Positions 14,443 through 25,409 of a DNA stretch of 64,000 nt are shown piece after piece. The DNA is from Bostrychus sinensis (taxonomy: Eukaryota > Chordata > Actinopteri > Gobiiformes > Eleotridae): the NCBI GenBank assembly GCA_020698575.1, contig CM036248.1, positions 24,788,229-24,852,228 of the forward strand, read 5' to 3'. Every line of letters begins with the position of its first letter. Positions within the stretch are counted from its first letter, which is position 1. A program made the translations under genes and the position numbers. Below the pieces are notes generated by a model. It saw only the letters and a program-made list of their open reading frames with translations, was not told the origin of the DNA and ran no database searches.

Positions 14443-14483
14443 TATGCAACTGGGCCCTTGCTTCACAAGGGCCCAGTTGCATA
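14443..14483. repeat. Perfect palindrome, 18-bp arms, 5-nt loop
   Basis: The arm TATGCAACTGGGCCCTTG (14443-14460) is followed by CTTCA (14461-14465) and then the exact reverse complement (14466-14483). The arms contain a GGGCCC core, unusual in this A+T-rich setting. An A-tract lies immediately upstream. It could arise by local template switching or be a fragment of a fold-back element. It is too short for a typical miRNA precursor. Confidence 0.95.
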
Positions 14484-16878
14484 AATTACATTTATCCCTA
14501 GGTGGGGTCTGACTTTGTGAAAAATTACCCCCTGGCTTTACCAAAGAAATATAAAAATATTTGTTAGAGGGTTTTGGACAGGACTGATATAGGAGGCAGT
14601 ATTATTAAAATGACTGAGAAGATTATACATATACATGATTCTGGGTGTAATCATTAATTCTTAAATAGCCCTACATAGATAAGTGCGGAACCCCACCTAC
14701 TCCAGGAAGTGCTCCTGTGCGTTTCAATGTGCTCCATATTTTGTATGTGTTAAAATTAATAATATTGGACCTTTCAGATCGTTGTTTTTCAGCTATGACC
14801 TTTAATACCAGAGCACAGGGTGAAGATATAATGTCAGAGCTTCAACTAAATCTTTTCCCTCTTTCACACTCATTCTCTTTTATTTATTTTTTTTTACTGT
14901 TAAGGCCGCCATTGTGCCACAGAGTTGAAAAGCATAAAAGGAAGCCACTTTTTCACTAACTTCAAAGAGTGATCCTTTTTGAGTTTGATGCTGCTATTGC
15001 TTCTAAATAGACCAAAGCATTGTCAAAACTCTCCTTTCTCAGCCAGGAAAAAAATAAAATGACAAAAAGTCCAAAATATTATCTAAATACCAGCTTTTCT
15101 TCAATTTAATGCTGAAGTGTGCTGGAGCAAATGGAAAGATTTCAAAATTGGTCACACATATAAAGATTAAAGACATTTAAGATTTATTTTCAGAGGGAGC
15201 AGCAGGGGGTGTTTTTAGATAATGTAAAGAGGAAATAGTGTATAGTCAGTCAGTGCTGCAGATACAAGTTCTGTATCAGTCTGTAGTAACTTATTGGTGT
15301 CAGCAGCTCACATATGGAGCCAAGAAGTCAAATCCCTCCTCTCTGACCTTTAGCTGACGTGCACATTTCCAATCATATTAATATTAATATGGACAGTCTG
15401 TCTTTGAATTGTCATAGTACTGCTCAATTAAATTTTAATTTGACAGGAGGCTGATATAGAGACTTTACAAGAGATAATCTTGACAGTGACATGACTACAT
15501 GAATTCTGGTGTGTAATGACTCCTACAGTGACAAGGGTTCTACTTCTGCTGGCACTACTGCTGTGTTTTTGTCATTGTGTAGACAGTGCCATGGGCTATT
15601 AATATCTCATTGCTTTGCATTATTTTACATACTAGTTGTTCATACTAGTTGTACAGTTAAACTTTGTCTCTTTCTTTCTCTTTTTCTTGTGTTTCCCAAA
15701 AATGCATCCTGAAACCCATTGTGGTGTTTGGTCCTAAAGTTAAAAACCTACATTTCACTCTGTGCTTCAGGGAATGCCTGTATGAGTGTCTTAAATGGTC
15801 ATCATTTCCTCTGATGCTGGCTTTCCAACATGGTTTCATCAGTGGTAGCCCTGTCTGCCTTTCAAGTAAAAGACCAAAAATGTCCTTCAGAGAGCTTCTG
15901 TCGATGTAATTTATAATACTTTTATAGCACCATTTCATGTGCTATAAAAAGCTAGGTAGAGACACAACAGATTAACCTCATGTTTGACAGAAAACTGAAC
16001 CAAGAATATACAGTGCAAGATCAACAACAGGGTGCGAGCATTTGGCCCATAACAAAAACCTGGTCTGTAGTTGGCAAGTTTCATCTCAACATGGAAAATT
16101 GGCTGTGGTCCCCTGCCTCCAGACTGGGAAAAAGCATATTACTGTAGAGTTTACAGGTCAAGGACTGTTGCACTGTGGGAAATGTGTCTCTCTTGATCAC
16201 ACATAAATCTAAATTATACCATGGAGCAGATCCTCAGAGATTTGTGTCATCCTATAGAAATTTACCATTCAGTTATTGCTACACTTTGGTAACAGGTGCA
16301 GTCAGGTGTGAACCAAAGTCCGTGCTTCATAGAAACCAGTGAACATAGGGCTGACCCAGTTCTATCAAATACACAACGCTTTCCAGATACTTTGTAGTCT
16401 GCCATTTTATCACAGGTCACAGCACTATACATCAAATGCTCAAATACCTAGAGAGAAAAAGCATGACATAAATAAACCTCTACATATCCTCCTAAGAACC
16501 CCGAGCCTTTGTGGCTGTCTCTCACTGCTTTCTATTGAACACAGGTTTTGAGGCAGGCTTGGCTTCATTATTATAAAGATAAAATGACATTATCTAGCAC
16601 TTCTGGCAACTCAACTTTTATATCTAGTACTATGTAGGTATGGCTACTGCACCAAAGAGGTAGTGAATATAAACTTTACACCAACCAAAACAAAATTAGT
16701 CTTATGTTTCTTGTTCAAATTTGTTTCTTTCTTAATTTACATCAGGCACTATGAATATGCAATAGTAATTTAACATGAGCTATCTCAATAATGTGTGTGC
16801 GAGTGTGCAGAAAATATAAGTGTCTGAAACAGTGAAGCCAGATCCTGTATCAAACCATGTTTTAATCAAGAATATAAC
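14484..16878. other. No gene recognised
   Basis: Background sequence. A self-complementary 18-bp AT-rich palindrome, CATATTAATATTAATATG, lies at 15374-15391; at this base composition it may be chance. Open frames at 15509-15938 overlap on both strands and show no domain. Confidence 0.55.
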
Positions 16879-17088
16879 TGTGGCAGAGTGATGCTGCTTC
16901 ACAGCAAGGAGGCTGTAGGTTCAATCCCCAGATGGGCCACTAGCAGCCTTTGTGCGTAGAGTTTCTGAGTCCTTTCCATCTTACTGTGGCTTCTTCCCAC
17001 CAAGTATGTCTGTCATTGTGTCTCTAATTGTTTGGCCTGAGATTAACTGACCATTGTCTAGGGTGTATCCCACCTTAGGCCCAAAGTA
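16879..17088 (+). mobile_element. tRNA-headed short interspersed repeat, degraded copy
   Basis: The head contains an A-box-like TGGCAGAGTG and, after CTTCACAGCAAGGAGG, a B-box-like GGTTCAATCCC. This is the two-part internal RNA polymerase III promoter layout of tRNA genes and tRNA-derived SINEs. The body resembles the copies at 22999-23330 and 52440-52786. It is diverged and seems to end near CCCAAAGTACC without the GAAT-type tail seen at 52.8 kb. No cloverleaf is expected to fold fully, so this is not a tRNA gene. Confidence 0.5.
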
Positions 17089-20000
17089 CCTGAAAGTACC
17101 TGAGCGCTCTGTGGTTCCTGTGGTACAAAATGAAATATATGCCTATATTTTCATAGAACCTCGTAACTGTAAAGTATTTTTGTCCTCTCTTTGTCCACTT
17201 AACCATTTATCCCAACACTGTACTCAAGTTATTATGTGCACTCTTACAATGGCTGCCTGAAAGATGCTCACTCAACAACGCTGTTATTTTTCTTTTTTCA
17301 TGTGACACAAAAGAAACACTGGCAATTGATAAGAATAGTGCAGACTGTCACCTGAGATCTGGATCTCTCTGCACCGCTCTGTGTGATGTATACTAATCAG
17401 TTGTTTTATTGACACTTGTTGTATTGGTTTCTAAAGGGCAGGATATAATGGGTTATAACCTCACAGGACTTTCTTTCTTCTCCACTCATTGTGTGGTCCT
17501 TGTCTGTCACTCAGCTTCTCTTTTGTGTCTGTCTCTCATTAAAGGCCATCTAAAGCAGCACAATAATCCAGACAAACACTGATTTCTATTCATGAGTTTG
17601 TCTTCTAGTTGTTTGAGCTCCACCTTGAAAATGTCCACACTGATGCAGAGCTCTCTCCAGGTGCTTTTACACACCTTAGACCTGTTACCAAGCCATGCAA
17701 TCATCAGAGCTGCAAATGACCATACAAGGAAATGTTATTGTAGCCATTCACTCTCTGTCATCTATAGTGAAGAACTGCCTTTTATTTAAAATCCCATAAA
17801 TGTTTTTTTTTAAAGCAGGATGTCATAGCAACAACATCGCATCATCTAAAATGACCAGCCATTGCCTGGTTTAAAAACAGACAAACATTGTAGAAATAAA
17901 GCACTTTCTAAAGCAATTGCACATGAAAACAGGTTGATCACTGAGTGTTTAAAATAACATACTTGCATAAAATAATACAGTATATTACTTAAATACCCTA
18001 AGCCCCACTAGGGTTCTAACAAAAAAAGATTTTGAGTGTTTGTTCCTGCTTTTTGTCATTTGAAGATTGTCTAAATCTATTTTAATCCTAGGTTGTTGTT
18101 TTGTAATATGTAGATTTTTACAATATTACAATATTATTATTATTGTATATGAGGTTCTTATTATATGTTATGAATTGGATAGCTTGGCAATCTAATTAAT
18201 ATCGTAAGTACTGTTGACCTTATAATAACCAGCGCTATTTGAAAACATTAATTAAATCATACATTGTACACCTTAGTGCTGACATTATGTGTAGAGACCT
18301 GGCCTTGTTCTGTTCTCACATCTATAATAAACTCTGAAACACTCTGAGAGAACATCTATTATTAGACTGTTCACATACTGTATAGATACTTACTTCTCCA
18401 AGGCTAAAAGCTGAACTGTATGTCCTCTGTTTGACTTCTGTATAGAAACTGACACACAATAATTTCATCAATTTGTAAAGCTGGTGTTACCACTGCACCA
18501 GGGATGTTGTATCAAAAAGTATCTACTGTTCTGGTTGTTCAGACTATTGTAGGGTAATTAAAATGTTATAATGGATTTCATTGACAGTGTAAACTGAACG
18601 CTAAAAGCCAAACTGTGTTAAACCCAGTCTGTGATCAGATTATCCATCTCTGTGAAGACATGTTGACACTGTGTGTAAATGGGGTCATGATTTTCTGTAG
18701 AGGTCCTGCTCTGCCAGGACGTCCAGCAACAGAATTCTAATTAAAGTTTAGCTCTTGTTTGATTTATTTGATTGAACAGGAAATTGAGGTCAAATCTTCC
18801 TGTTCCTTTAGAATCTGACAGTATTTTGTTCTTTTCATTACACACTGTTGGACTAATGCTACATTCAGTATAAAGATTATTCAGCTTTAATGGAGTCTCA
18901 GCTGCTTTTGTAGAAAATGCACTAATGCTTGAAGTCCAAGTCCTTATGTTAATGTAGTGAGAGTTGACTTTGTAATCAGCAGTTAAAATTGTGTAACCAG
19001 TAAGATGCCTGCAATCATACAAACACTGTGTAATGTGGTACATCTGCATTTAATAAATAAACATCAAACATGTTCCTTTGTTGAGACTGCATTATTTTGA
19101 ATATAAATACAGTTTCACAACAAAATCACATAGATTTTGCTTCACCTCTTGCAAACAATGTAAATGCTAATAATGCTCCACAAATAGTTCAGTGGCATTA
19201 GCCACATTCAGAACTGCTTCTGAATAATTGTGAGTTCTGCATCAGTCAGACAGGCATCACCGATCAATGGAATGCTATTAAAATTAATCCAAATGCAGAA
19301 ACATTGTTCATGGACAATGGTATAGCAAAGTTTATCTATGGTAAATTTGCCATCTGTTTTTTAAAAGTCAATGGAAAGGAGAATAAAGTTGTTATGCGCT
19401 CTTACTGGTTTAACATGGTACTGCTGTCTAAATCCAAACAATGGCCTTGTGAGCTGCCTGACACAGCAAGCTCCAAATTTCCATAGGCCCACTAAAATGC
19501 ACTGAAAAACAATGAAGTCTGGTAAATTACCCGGCACTCTGGTAACCTATTTCTACATCACCGAGTGGCTTGTACACAGCAGTAAGTTATAACCCCGGCT
19601 TAACTTCAGTCAACATGGACATGATATTCAAAAGCTCTGATTCGACGATTTTACAAGCACAATAAGCATACAGAAGCTAACACAATTTGCCGCCATACTC
19701 CTCAGACAATAACTACTCAAGACTCTGCACGCTAGTATAATTTTCAGGACAATTAGGATGGGATTCAGGCTTGGGGACAACTGCTTGGATTTCTGGGCCT
19801 ATACAGAAAAAAAAAATAAATAGCAATGCATTATTATTAGCAAAGTAGCTCAAATAAGTCATACAAGTACAAATATTTGTAATTAAATTAGGTGTACTCT
19901 TGGTATTAGCCAAACTAATATTTGATTTAAACATGTTTAATCTGGGGTTATGTCAATTTTATGATTTTTTCCCAAAAAAATATTACCTTAGGGTATCAGC

Positions 20001-20228
20001 ACACTTTTCTTATTTAAAAGCAATGATTGTCAGCTGCTCTCATAATGAGACCCACCTTTCTCCCTCATCCATTTATTGCGACCCACTTTTTTACAGAACC
20101 AACATTATGTTCTTGAATTATTTAAGTTCACCCCTGAAATTATGCATTAACAAGTCATTTGGCAAGACACTTCATCCACATTGGCTACTCAAGTCACAGG
20201 ATTTGGAATACTAACTGTGCAGATGTTT
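17089..20228. other. No gene recognised
   Basis: A+T-rich background. Frames of 102 codons (18741-19049, minus) and 104 codons (19900-20214, plus) have no motif I recognise. No repeat boundaries could be placed. Confidence 0.55.
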
Positions 20229-20270
20229 TGCTGTGGTGACCCTGAAAGGGAGCAGCAGAAAGAAAAACAA
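20229..20270 (+). repeat. Dispersed-repeat 3' end fragment
   Basis: TGCTGTGGTGACCCTGAAAG followed by GGAGCAGCAGAAAGAAAAAC resembles a common fish repeat terminus of the form TGTGGCGACCCCTGAAGGG...AGCAGCCGAAAGAAGAAG, recalled from memory. Only this end is recognisable, and the upstream body is either lost or too diverged. Family not assigned. Confidence 0.45.
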
Positions 20271-21924
20271 AATAGAAAACCCACAGTTGTTTTTTATTAG
20301 GTCCCCAGTAAAACATATAATATTAGCCCAACACAATAAGAGATAAATAATATCTACTGAACAGGAAATGCAGCTGAGCTCATTTATGAAGGAGAGTCAC
20401 ACCCTTTAGGCTTTATGTTGGAGATATTTTGTTATTACCACTGTGAATCACTGCACTCCCAATCTGATAAACCACAGAAAAGACAATAAAATTTAACAAA
20501 GGAAGAGCTCGGTATAATAAAAATATAAAAACAGTTACTTTTGTCAGTGGCAGTAAATTATTCGGCAGTGTTTGCAAACAAAAAGATAGCCAAATATCAG
20601 TTTATTTACCTTGATTAATGACACATTCTTTGAACATTGCTGCACACTAGTGGTTTTACACACTACTGAAAAACTATTGTGGATGTGAAGGTACTGTACT
20701 GTGTGTGTTTGTTGTTTAATATTACTCACTGGGCCATGAAGGAAATTTGTACAAACTGCTGGCTTTCTTGAGGACCTGGACCTAATAAAAATAATAATTT
20801 AAAGAATATTATACATTCATGTTCATACTTTCTTTCATGGACACAAAAACAGATAAATCAAATATAAAAAAAAAAATGTGAAAAGATTGAGGTAACAGCT
20901 GTAAGTTAATTTAAAACAAAATGATTTCAATGAATAGTTTTGTTTTGTTTTGTTTCTTTTTTTAATTTATAAATAAGTGGATTAATAAAATCAGCTATTG
21001 GTGATAACTGCGAAGACAAATCACCAGATTACTTTCAATTACACCAGTGTGAACAGTAATTAATGAACAAAAAATTGTAATAAATACAGTCATGTATCTC
21101 TGCAAAGAAAGACAAATCCAGTGTGCAGCAGGCGCAGGGGAGTGTCAGGCAGAGTACTGAGCAGATCGATGGAGAAAGTGATGAAGAGCAGACTGTGTTC
21201 AGCTTCTGTGACTGTGATTTGATTTAAACAACAGCTGTTCGCTCAGCACATGCAGTTTAATGGACTAGGCTTTTACAAACTCAAATAAAAAACACTAACA
21301 ATGCTGCTTTCAAGTGGTGTATATAGGAGTTTCTGACATGAAAGAGCACATGATGTTCCCACCATCCACCTCAAAGGACGGGACTTCACACAAGTCTCAT
21401 AAACGAGTTCTGCTCTCAGAGAAAACCACCATTCTAATACTCCAACATGCACTTGAAAGCAGCATGCGACTCTTGTGTGTGTTATTCTGTTAAAATCACT
21501 ATCTTTATGTACTTTTGTGTGTACGCTAATCTGAGCTTTATTAACTGACAAGTGCTGAAATGCTGCCATTTCTTAATCATGGGATTTTATATCAGAATTT
21601 TTAATTATCTTTGTAATTGTTTTAGCTACAGTTACAGCTGCAGTGTGAATTCCTGCAGGATTATTAACAAAGAACATAAAACAGGATCCTACTTAGAGAT
21701 TAAAAAAAAAATGTAAAAACTCTCAGAGTTAATATGAACTTTGTGAGGATCAGAAATATAAATGTGGGGAAATTATGCTTTGTCTTCAGTCTCTAGTTGT
21801 ATTTTTTTTTTCTTTGTTGTGTTTACATTTTTCCTTTGTAGTTGGACTGAATTCAGTTCCCTCGGATGGAGGGTTAGTCCTGAGCCACTGCAAATGCGCA
21901 CACCCCCGCTTTGAGCCAACCTGA
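20271..21924. other. No gene recognised
   Basis: Background with runs such as TTTTG repeats near 20939-20955. The minus-strand frame at 21273-21569 has no recognisable domain. Confidence 0.55.
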
Positions 21925-22080
21925 CCTACAGGTTTTAGTGGTAGGGGAAACCAGAGCACCCGGAGGAACCCTACACTGACATGGGAAGAACATGCAAACT
22001 CCACACAGAAAGCCTCCATCTGGTCTGGGAATAAAAGCTGAGAACTTTGTACTGCAAGGCAAGAGTGCTAACAAGCAAGT
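21925..22080 (-). mobile_element. tRNA-headed short repeat, partial copy on the minus strand
   Basis: The central block GAAGAACATGCAAACTCCAC followed by ACAGAAAG is shared in reverse orientation with the copy at 50.1 kb (GTGTGGAGTGTGCATGTTCT). On the minus strand the head side reads TTAGCACTCTTGCC, matching the start of such repeats. The promoter boxes are eroded and no tail is visible. Confidence 0.5.
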
Positions 22081-22921
22081 AAATAATCTAGCTTCTTCAA
22101 CCTGGACCATTTATTTACTGGGAAAATATGAGCAAAGTGAAGTTTTATCCTTTCAGTTCCCAGTGATTATTTTTAGTTAGGGCAGCCACGAAAAATGTAA
22201 AGGTTTCACAGTCTTTTGTGTGTTTGTTTTGTAGGGATGATACTTACTGTATTTAAAGCTCTTGGTAATACTAAACAATCTTATTGAACGGCTTGGGGCC
22301 ATGCTAAAAGACTGTTAACTTTGGGATTTTGGTTATTGAATGATGAAAACACTTCCTCGGGCAGCAGTTCTCTGTTCACCTGCTGTGTTGTCAAATAGCT
22401 CACAGTAATCTCTTCCAGATACAAAGGAGTCCAAGCTATTCTTTAAGGCAGAATATAACTTCACCTGTTTAGTGTTTGAGCTTTTGACACGGCACATTCT
22501 AAGTAGTCGTCTAACCTAACAAACTAAACTAGACATGTAGAAATAAACCAAGGTTTCATTTGCCAGTGAAGGGATGCATAAACACAGATTTGTCCAATAA
22601 AGCCATTTAGATTCACTTTTTTAATATGCAGTTCATGTGACATCATGGTGAAAACGCTACACAGTTTGATAATTGTGTGACCTCAGTGTGTCAGAGGCAG
22701 CCAGCTGTAAATCTAATCTAGGCCAAAGAAATGCTACCTTTCCTTAATGAATATTTATAAGGATCAACTGTGCAGTGTGATAGCCCAGTAAGGGTTATGT
22801 CTCAATTTCTGTTCACTATGGATGAAATTAACATTTGCATTTGACTGACACAAGCCAATTAACACTGTAGAATATGTTGCATACTGTATGTGTTAATTGT
22901 AACATAACAATAAGAACATGT

Positions 22922-22925
<4 letters not shown>
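22081..22925. other. No gene recognised
   Basis: Background between a short-repeat copy and the AT microsatellite. No convincing open frame or structure. Confidence 0.55.

Positions 22926-22998
<73 letters not shown>
22926..22998. repeat. (AT)n microsatellite
   Basis: An uninterrupted alternating TA tract of about 73 bp, followed directly by ATTC tetranucleotide repeats and then the tail of a short interspersed repeat. It probably grew from the A/T-rich tail of that repeat. The open frame running through it is a Tyr-Ile artefact. Confidence 0.97.
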
Positions 22999-23001
<3 letters not shown>

Positions 23002-23330
23002 TTCATTCATTTTCTACCGCTTATTCCCGTTAGGGGTCGTGGGTGACTGGAGTCTAGGCGGGGTGCACCCTGGACAGGCGCCAGCTTGTCGAAGGGCTGA
23101 CACAGAGACAAACACAGACAGACAACCACTCACTCTCACATTCATTCACTAGGGTCAATTTAGAGTCACCAATTCACCAAACACATGCATGTCTTTGGAT
23201 GGTGGGAGAACCCACGGTAACACGGGGACGACATGCAGACTCCCAGAGAGTTTGTGTGATGGTGTGTTGGTCGGCCTGGGGCTCGAACCCACAATCTCTT
23301 TGCTGGGAGATAGTGGATATACAGTGTGTG
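22999..23330 (-). mobile_element. tRNA-headed short interspersed repeat, minus strand
   Basis: Read on the minus strand, a head with the B-box GGTTCGAGCCC is followed by an anonymous body and ends in GAAT repeats (ATTCATTC on the plus strand, near 22997-23011). The body segment GGGCTGACACAGAGACA and neighbouring bases recur at 52.6 kb in the opposite orientation, so both copies belong to one family. The small frame crossing the body translates to PACRRADTETNTDRQ, closely matched by PASCRADTETYTDRQ from the 52.5-kb copy; this is shared repeat DNA, not a conserved protein. Confidence 0.65.
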
Positions 23331-23334
23331 TGTG

Positions 23335-23396
23335 TGGTTAGCCATAGGTAGCAATGTAGTAAATTTATTTACTACATTGCTACCTATGGCTAACCA
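23335..23396. repeat. Perfect 62-bp palindrome, 30-bp arms, TT centre
   Basis: The arm at 23335-23364 starts TGGTTAGCCATAGGTAGCAA. The exact reverse complement occupies 23367-23396, with only TT between. It begins just after the head of the short repeat and its TG run. A perfect 30-bp inverted duplication with a 2-base spacer points to a recent snap-back or template-switch event. An RNA copy would form a long hairpin, though the minimal loop is unlike a normal miRNA precursor. Confidence 0.97.
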
Positions 23397-24807
23397 TCTT
23401 TCTTTACTTGTACAAAGCTGTTTGTGACATGTGTCAGAGATCTGTCCTTGAAAAACATTTTATCACACAAAAGCTGTGAAGGGACCAAAGTGAAATGTAA
23501 TTTCCAGGAAAATTACAAGAGCCTCAGTCCTACTCAGCTCAGTAAGAGGCAGACACACTTTTCAATATACTATGAGTGTGCTGTACTACCACTTAGACTG
23601 CATGGGATTTCTCTCTGGTCCATTGTATCTCAGCACGGCTCCAGAGCCAAGGTGAGCCTCAGGTTCAATCAGTCCTGTAATGGGAAAATAATCATCACGA
23701 AATGGTTCTGTCAGTGCTTCCTCCTGATGCAGGAGACTTGTCCTCTGCTCTCAGGTCATTTTTGAGCTGCACAAAGGTATAACTGTCCAGAGACTATTTA
23801 GCACATAGCACATAGTGTACACTGCCTAGCATACACTACCTAGCATGCACTACATAATATCCACTACTGCATGGTACTCACTGCGCACTACATAGTAGAC
23901 CTACTACAGAACTTAACTAGACTTTAAGTGAGGCAATGTACTATCGCAAGCAGTGAGCTCCTATTAATCTGTATTGAGGTTATACTTGAGTGCACTCTTT
24001 GTGACTTCAAGGCTGTTCTGTTGAGCCTAAAAACTATTTGAATAATTTATTACTTGGGCTGCTATTTTGGAACATACAGTATAGATACATACTTTACAAA
24101 TTTATTTTAACTTTGACTGCTAAAATTAGGTTTAGCTGATATCATTATGTGTTAATCAAAGATTTTGTATATGCCTGAGAATAAAGAGGTGGATTGGAGC
24201 AGGGCAGATGTTGACCTTTGGTGTGTCTTATAGAATTACTTTAGCTCCTGACTTATTTTTCATTGAAGTTTCCTCTTATTTTACTAATTGGCTCCAGTTG
24301 CAGATGTTAAGGTGAGATGACAGCGGGAGTGAACAGGAGCTAATGGAGCTGGTGTATGCAGAACACACCACACCACTCCTCCTTACTAAATGTTGGACTC
24401 CACAGTTCTAGTCGTATTTCTTTATATTTCACCCTCTTTCCCTCCTCTTTTAAGTGTTGTATAACTGACATGACATTTTATTAAAGGCACATCTTCACAG
24501 GGACTGTCCTTGCCCCTGAATGCATCCCTCAGACAGAACTGGGTTACATAGTTAAAGACAGACAGAGTTAATGTGTACTTAGCACCTCCTACAGAGCATC
24601 AGCAACTGTCACATTGACAAAAAACTCAAAGACCTGCTTTCTTCTGTGTACTTTAATAACATGGCTTCTACTACACAGAGACAGTGTCAACAAACACTGT
24701 CAACAACAACAACAACAACACAACATTGCTGATTCAGCAATGTGTTATAATATGAAACAAAACATTATCTTCTGATTTAACAGCATCTTCACTCCAGCAG
24801 TGCTGCC
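23397..24807. other. No gene recognised; degenerate CACTAC-rich tract
   Basis: From about 23805 to 23910 the motif CACTACATA / ATACACTACCTAGCAT recurs in degenerate form, suggesting an old repeat end or small satellite. An AAC run lies near 24699-24722. The 113-codon frame at 23424-23765 has no recognisable domain. Confidence 0.45.
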
Positions 24808-25155
24808 CTTTGTCACCGGTTCTGTTCATCTTTATGGACACAATTTCCAGGTGCATCTAAGGGCTAAAAGGAGTCCAATTTGGGGATCACAGAACTTTTT
24901 TCAGATTATTTTGGCTTCATTGAACCAGGACCCTCAGCATGCACTGGTGCAGTTTGCCACCAAATGTGAAGTGACTGGGATGAGAATCAGCACCTCCAAG
25001 TCTGAGGCCATGGTTATCAACCAGACAAGGGTGGCTTGCCCTTTCTAGGTTGGTGGAAAGCTCCTGCCCCAAGTATTTCAGGGTGTTGTTCACAAGTGAG
25101 GAAAGAATGAAACTCAAGATGTGGAAATTTGTGTGGTAAATTGGTGTCAATATCT
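24808..25155 (+). mobile_element. LINE reverse-transcriptase fragment, dead
   Basis: The plus-strand frame contains MRISTSKSEAMV preceded by a QHALVQFATKCEVTG segment and followed, after a stop, by VGGKLLPQ. This is the thumb-side part of the reverse transcriptase of a fish non-LTR retrotransposon, recognised from memory of that motif. The segment that should hold the FADD catalytic box is shortened: the frame jumps from SQNFFQII to LASLNQDP, so the aspartate pair is gone. An in-frame stop follows at about residue 83, and the match decays after about 25130. No 5' part, 3' tail or target duplication is visible. Clade not assigned. A few hundred bases remain of an element normally several kb long. 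Confidence 0.8.
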
Positions 25156-25377
25156 ACACAGCTACTTTGCTACTACTTTTCAGCTTTTGCATTGCATTAT
25201 TTTGGCTGTGTATGGGCTTTAAGTAGGCATGGGATGATTCCTTAAAAAAAAAAAAAAAAACTTCGGTTCTGGCTTCACAGTTCGACTCATGCATAAATCA
25301 AATGATCCTCATGTGTCTCTCATCAAGCACTGTGCCATTTTTTACCAGAAGACTTTAAATTATAGTTAGTATAGTTA

Positions 25378-25409
25378 GTTCACATTAGTATATTTATACT
25401 AATGTGAAC
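25378..25409. repeat. Perfect palindrome, 15-bp arms, TT centre
   Basis: GTTCACATTAGTATA (25378-25392), TT, then TATACTAATGTGAAC (25395-25409). It has the same layout as the larger palindrome 2 kb upstream: perfect arms with a TT spacer. It lies in A+T-rich background shortly after a poly-A tract at about 25243-25260. Confidence 0.93.

Noticed and set aside
22874..23152. 92-codon frame with a similar partner at 52539-52805
   Set aside because: The similarity (ADTETNTDRQ-like) comes from two copies of one short interspersed repeat, not from a conserved protein.
23335..23396. miRNA precursor interpretation of the large palindrome
   Set aside because: Arms are perfect and the loop is only TT; real precursors have larger loops and usually bulges. 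No known miRNA seed family recognised.
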